NCBI GenBank assembly: GCA_018398765.1
Contig: JAHBMJ010003572.1
Coordinates: 77,133 to 88,734 of the forward strand
DNA from: Chromera velia
Taxonomy: Eukaryota > Sar > Chromeraceae
Reading direction: 5' to 3'
DNA length: 11,602 bases
The notes under the pieces were generated by a model that did not search any database, was not told the DNA's origin, and worked only from the letters and a program-made list of their open reading frames with translations. The position numbers and the translations under genes were made by a program. Shown piece by piece: positions 7,701 to 11,602 of the stretch (within the stretch, counting starts at the first letter, position 1; every line of letters begins with the position of its first letter).

Positions 7701-9167
7701 GGCCAGATGGTCAAGCACCCGGGTCAGTCCATTCTTCTCAGCCCACTGAACAGAAACAATGCTCCAATCTGTAATTTAAAGGTAAACATTACGTTCTTCC
7801 AGCAGCCTCTTCCAGACCTGCATGTTCTGTTGTGAAACAGATTCCAAAAACTTGAAAAGAGGGAGAACTTTGTAAACACCGAACGGTCACTTTCAATTCA
7901 TGTTTTAAAACACATGCTTTTCTTGGAAAGACCTTTAAGGTAGAAGCCTGGTAGACTCTGTCATGTGCCAATCCCTCAGTCAAGCCAAAGCGCTTTCAAG
8001 CATCCTACTCTGCTCTTCTGTTTCTTGCTTAGTCTGTCTCTGTAATGAAAGGAGTGTGCTTTGTTCCTCCTGTCCGGCCACCTTATGGCGTCCAGACAGA
8101 AGGTAAAGCGAGGATAAGAACCTTAGGGAAGATCTAGAGAAGGAATATGAGCAACACTCATTCAGGCAGCAGTTTATAGAAGGTTTAGCTCTACAGCTAT
8201 CTGGAATTCCAATCAGCTAGGTTCATTCTATCATTGCACAATCTCTACTTATACTCCTCTCTGTTCCTCTCTCTCAGAGTCTTAGATTCCCGATCTATGA
8301 CAAACAGACATCAAACTCAAACGATGCTATCTGTTGCTTGAGTAACATATTGTATACTTGAATGCGAAGGTCAGACTCGACTTCAACGACTTTGATCGAC
8401 GTGCGCAACACGTACGAAGCAAAGCGCGGCGGCAGAATATGGCGCGGCACGCTGGCTCACTCAGTCACGGCACATGCAAAGGCTCAAAGGGCGGTGCTAC
8501 AAGGTAGGACTCCACAGATCCCCCCCGGCCACGGACAAGAAAATCGCGTCCTCGCGATCAACCAGACACATTCAAGCATGCACAGAAAGGAAAAAAAGGC
8601 GAGCAAAAGGACATGATCAACCATGCAGACGCAATGCAAACCTATGTAACCAACAGAATACCTTTAAGGAGGTAGTCGAAAATATCCAGATACGAAAGCT
8701 GACAAGCAAAAAAATTTCCTCCCATTGATGCAAGTCAATCGGATTTACGTGCGCAAACATAAACAGACTTACAATGAACAGCTTGCTTTCTTTCTCTCCT
8801 TCTCAGACCGGCCTTCTGAAAAGAAGCGGGCGATAGATAGAACAGCATGCCTGTAAGAGAACCCCTTCCAGTTCTCTTTTCTAAATGAAAGTAGACGGGC
8901 AGGCAGAGGTACGAACAAAACGTGAAGAGACGGAGAAACCAGAGGACGGTAGCAAAAAGCCTCACGCACACATATGTTCACACCCAATGTCATATATTCA
9001 CATCTCTTCTTCCTCTCTCTTCTATCTCACTTCCTTCCTGAAGACTGTATGCGCGTCTTCGCCTGTTGTCAACAACACCGTAGATCGACCGAACACACAA
9101 GAACAGACATCAACGAATGAACGGCACCCGGTCAGACCTATTGGAGGGAGACGCCTGGCGGCACACC
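7701..9167. other. Region without a recognised gene; weak exon candidates on the plus strand
   Basis: GC content returns to mixed values. One candidate pair is phase-compatible: an ATG frame 8362-8503 ending at a donor CAAG/GTAGGA, and 8807-8852 preceded by a strong pyrimidine-rich acceptor (TTTCTCTCCTTCTCAG) and followed by a good donor CCT/GTAAGA. A second acceptor-like site is CTTCCTTCCTGAAG at 9043. An ATG frame also opens at 8885 and runs to the hAT insertion. None of the translations match a family I recognise. The part 7701-8340 shows nothing coding. Confidence 0.3.
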
Positions 9168-9175
9168 ATCTGGCT
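9168..9175. repeat. Left target-site duplication of the hAT element (ATCTGGCT)
   Basis: Eight bases directly before the CAGTG terminus. The right counterpart at 10028-10035 is ATCTGGCG, matching at 7 of 8. Confidence 0.75.
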
Positions 9176-10027
9176 CAGTGTATTGAAAGCAATACTTGTA
9201 ATTGCAATAATTGCAAATAATTGGGAGCAATAATTCATTGCAAGCTCTTAGCTCATTGCAATTCATTGCAATAATTATATATAATTTCAAAATTGAGAGT
9301 CTGAGGTGTTTTATTATACGCTCAAAACTAGTGAAAAACAAGGCCAAACGCGCATTATAGGGCGCCAAAGCGATCAAGCATGCGCATGATGCATACTCAC
9401 AAAATTGCATGCTTTGATACGTTTTTTTGATTCATGAATGATACTGAGTGATGCATAAAAATGTTGTGGCCTTTGTGTCTTCTTGTTTCTGCTATTGTAT
9501 GATCGATTGCATGGATGTTTTCGTGGATATGGCCTTGTTTGCATGTAGCATACTCATAAAATTGAAGCACTATATGTACCAGCAGTAAGTTTTTACTGCT
9601 TGTACGTACAGTTACAGAATTTTCATGTTATGAACCGTACATGAAAGTGTGTTTATATTGTTTATCATTCATATTGAATTCTAAGTTTATATTTTCTATC
9701 TTAAAAAATAAAAATAGTTATTGTTAAATATATTACAGGTATTAATACGAAGTAATAGCTTAGTAATAAGTTGTATAACTTAGTATAACTCCTTTCAAAG
9801 ATTTTGAATTCATTTATATAAGTATTAAAATACTATACATCACATTAAATATGCATAAAAACACACAAAAATGTTATTAATAGTCCTTTAAACACCCTAA
9901 AACACTTAGAAAAATTAAATTTTTGTTTTATAAGCAATTATTGGCAATTAATTGCAACTATTGCAATAATTGTTTGCATCAAACTGGTCAAAGCAATTTA
10001 TTTGCAATTTATTTGTTTAATGCACTG
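9176..10027. mobile_element. Non-autonomous hAT-type DNA transposon, 852 bp
   Basis: The left end begins CAGTGTATTGAA and the right end, read inverted, begins CAGTGCATTAAA: 10 of 12 match, with the CAGTG terminus seen in many hAT elements. Both ends carry dense subterminal copies of TTGCAAT/ATTGCAA-type heptamers (9199-9275 left, 9934-10008 right), as in hAT transposase-binding regions. The 8-bp target duplication (7/8) has the hAT length. The interior is AT-rich, unlike the flanks, and codes for no transposase. Mobilisation would need a transposase supplied from elsewhere. One mismatch in the duplication suggests the insertion is not brand new. Confidence 0.82.
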
Positions 10028-10035
10028 ATCTGGCG
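10028..10035. repeat. Right target-site duplication of the hAT element (ATCTGGCG)
   Basis: Eight bases directly after the inverted CAGTG terminus; it differs from the left copy only in the last base. Confidence 0.75.
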
Positions 10036-10950
10036 AGATTCTGGCTCCACACAGATGCTTGCGCAGAGACGGCTGGCTCCACCAAGGCTCCCATCAACTC
10101 CCGTGCTGCGAGGGGGAGAGGCGATACCCAGAGACCCTAGAGGGCTTCCAAAGCACCGACATCCCCCTGCAGGGAGAAGATACAGAAGGGACAAAGAGAC
10201 ATGTACGGGCTATCCCTTCGCTTTTTCTTCTTTTCTCGTTGAACCAGATATCCCTATCTGTTTCTCTCAAGATTCGTTCTTTCTTTGCTCCTCCTCTACT
10301 CATTTTTCCTCGGCCTCTTCCAGTTTCTTTCTCTCAAAAAAAGAAACCGGGGATAACACAAAACGTTTTAAAGCAGCAGACGGAAACAAGAAGGAGACAG
10401 CGAATGAAGGTGCCCCCTCGTGCACTCGTGCTCTCGGCCACATGAGGGGTCGGCACATGTGGCGCTCGGCTTGTTATTCTCACAGTCCGCCTCTTTGACG
10501 CTCAGCCTTGCGATGCTCACTCCCCCCCCAAGTTCAGTGCAGGGGCGCAAGGGCGGTCACAGGCAGTCGCGGGCATGCGCAGGCATAAGCACATGGCGGC
10601 GACAATCAGGCAGTCCTCTGCCCTTTTCATACATAGCTGACGTAGGGGTAGGCAATCGAGTTGGAGTTCTTGTCAACAGAAGGACTCGACGGTCTCGTCA
10701 AGCACAAACATACTCCGCACGTGTCAGTAGCTGCATAAAGGGAGGGAGGGAAGGGACCGGACACATTGCAGACTGCCCCACTGGTTTCTCTCTATCTCGT
10801 CTCTTCTTTCTGTCTCGTTTCATCCCCTTGTTGCTCCTTTCAATACATGAACTCTTAACTCCGGGTAAAAGGCCGGCAGCCCCACGCAGACGCTTCAGTC
10901 ACACTCAGTCATAAGTACTTCGCATGCTCTCAGCCAGCCTCGATTCGATT
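10036..10950. other. Unassigned region with weak plus-strand exon candidates
   Basis: Several frames are open but none is recognisable. After a CACAG acceptor-like site at 10485 there is an open stretch 10488-10640 (RLFDAQPCDAHSPPKF..., TGA). In another frame, after GTAG, lies 10652-10738 (AIELEFLSTEGLDGLVKHKH..., TAA). Both read like protein, but each is short and they conflict in frame. A GGGAGGGAGGGA run lies near 10740. I would not call a gene here without transcript data. Confidence 0.25.
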
Positions 10951-11062
10951 CGCCCCCCCACCCCGAAGAACCCCCTCTTCCCGCCTTTTCCCTTTCCCTT
11001 TGTCCCCCACTTTCACCCCCTCTTCCCCCTTCCCCCCCCTTCTCCCTCCCCTTCCCTTCCCT
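10951..11062 (+). repeat. ~110-bp C/T-rich tract upstream of the right-edge gene
   Basis: Nearly all bases are C or T on the plus strand, ending TTCCCTGTTAG. It could be a pyrimidine-rich promoter element of the following gene, or the polypyrimidine tract of a 3' splice site with the next exon starting at 11067. The sequence does not decide between these. Confidence 0.7.
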
Positions 11063-11073
11063 GTTAGTGGAAA

Positions 11074-11602
11074 ATGTGCCGGCGCCGGCGAGAGACGAGG
11101 CGGCAGCTGCCGTGTGCCCTACTCTGTCTCTCGGTAGGTCTGCCGCGACCCTTCTGCCTCTCTTGCCGTCGAGGGCAGGCTCGATGTCATTTTGTAGCCC
11201 TTCTTTACTTCCCCCTCCTTCCTACTCCAGGCTCGCCGCGTCGGGGTCCCAGAGCAGAAGGCCTTCCCCGGCTGGCACACCGGCCGTCACTGCGTTGGTC
11301 CATGTGGTACGCCGCCACCTGTCCCTTCTGTCTGTTTAACATGCATGCACAGTCTCACGCACTCGATCGAACGGCCACTCATCGAACAATCCGTACGACA
11401 CCTGGACAGCCAGAAGCGACAAGCTTTCTCTTTGAAGAAAATGGCAGCATTGCAGGCACATGGAGAGACGAAGGGCGTCTTCTTGTATTTGGACGCTGCC
11501 GGAGGACCAGTCCAGGCAGACCCAGACACGCTGGAGGTGTTTGCAGGCCACGAAGGTGGTCAACCTTGCGCAGATAAGCAAGCAACCAACAGCAAAGACA
11601 AG
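11074..11602 (+). CDS. 5' part of an unrecognised gene with a Cys/His cluster, runs off the right edge
   Basis: Proposed exons are 11074-11133 and 11231 to beyond 11602, joined in phase 0 across a 97-bp intron with donor TCG/GTAGGT and a textbook acceptor (CCCCCTCCTTCCTACTCCAG). Exon 1 gives MCRRRRETRRQLPCALLCLS. Exon 2 is open for 124 codons to the window edge. It holds FPGWHTGRHCVGPCG and SVCLTCMH, a possible zinc-binding cluster (C41, C45, C55, C58, H36/H40/H60), then a charged helical stretch (IERPLIEQSVRHLDSQKRQ) and KGVFLYLDAAGGPVQ. The exon 2 frame is closed upstream by a TAG at 11195, inside the proposed intron, which supports splicing. The start is uncertain because the C/T tract ending at TTAG (11066) could make exon 1 internal. 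A competing frame is open through the same region but is Arg/Pro/Ser-rich. No family is recognised. Confidence 0.45.

Noticed and set aside
6645-7709. CAGATG hexamers as target duplication of one large element covering the AT-rich island
   Set aside because: Six bases can match by chance, and the adjoining ends show no inverted terminal repeat.
7789-7983. 64-codon minus-strand frame
   Set aside because: It is short, has no convincing splice sites at its ends and no recognisable motif.
8040-8350. Possible solo LTR
   Set aside because: The texture resembles a retrotransposon U3/R/U5 region, but no TG...CA pair with a short flanking duplication could be found.
8389-8430. Rhodanese-like string LIDVRNTYEAKRGG
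   Set aside because: It resembles the start of some rhodanese active regions, but nothing before or after fits the fold and no active-site Cys loop follows; likely chance.

Overview
The window looks like nuclear DNA of a eukaryotic microbe, most likely an alga with a complex (secondary) plastid. The evidence is genes split by GT-AG introns of about 340-720 bp, microsatellites filling nearly every intron, no bacterial operon structure, and a plant/algal-type protein that appears to carry a signal peptide followed by a transit-like stretch. A chromerid such as Chromera velia would fit, but this is inference and the species cannot be fixed from the sequence alone.

Layout. (1) Positions 1-1476, minus strand: the 5' three exons of a class II DnaJ/Hsp40 co-chaperone, running off the left edge. 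(2) 1477-2089: a 613-bp head-to-head intergenic region with an 18-bp perfect palindrome, short direct repeats and an A/T motif. (3) 2090-6121, plus strand: a complete seven-exon gene for a 364-residue metallo-beta-lactamase-fold protein of the plastid plant/algal type. All six splice phases join into one open frame. Intron 2 holds a diverged second copy of the last bases of exon 2 plus its splice donor. (4) 6122-6650: 3' flank. (5) 6651-7700: a sharply AT-rich island containing a ~380-bp TA-flanked MITE-like element and several hairpins. (6) 7701-9167: no recognised gene, only weak exon candidates. (7) 9176-10027: an 852-bp non-autonomous hAT-type transposon with CAGTG termini and an 8-bp target duplication (7 of 8 matching). 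(8) 10028-11066: unassigned, with weak exon candidates and a ~110-bp pyrimidine tract. (9) 11074 to the right edge, plus strand: the probable start of a further gene with a Cys/His cluster, product unrecognised.

The DnaJ and MBL genes are neighbours transcribed divergently; nothing in the sequence links them functionally beyond a shared promoter region. No bacterial-style system, CRISPR array, rRNA or tRNA was found. The most unusual items are the duplicated exon tail, the MBL protein lacking canonical metal-binding histidines, the two non-autonomous DNA transposons, and the unfinished gene at the right edge.
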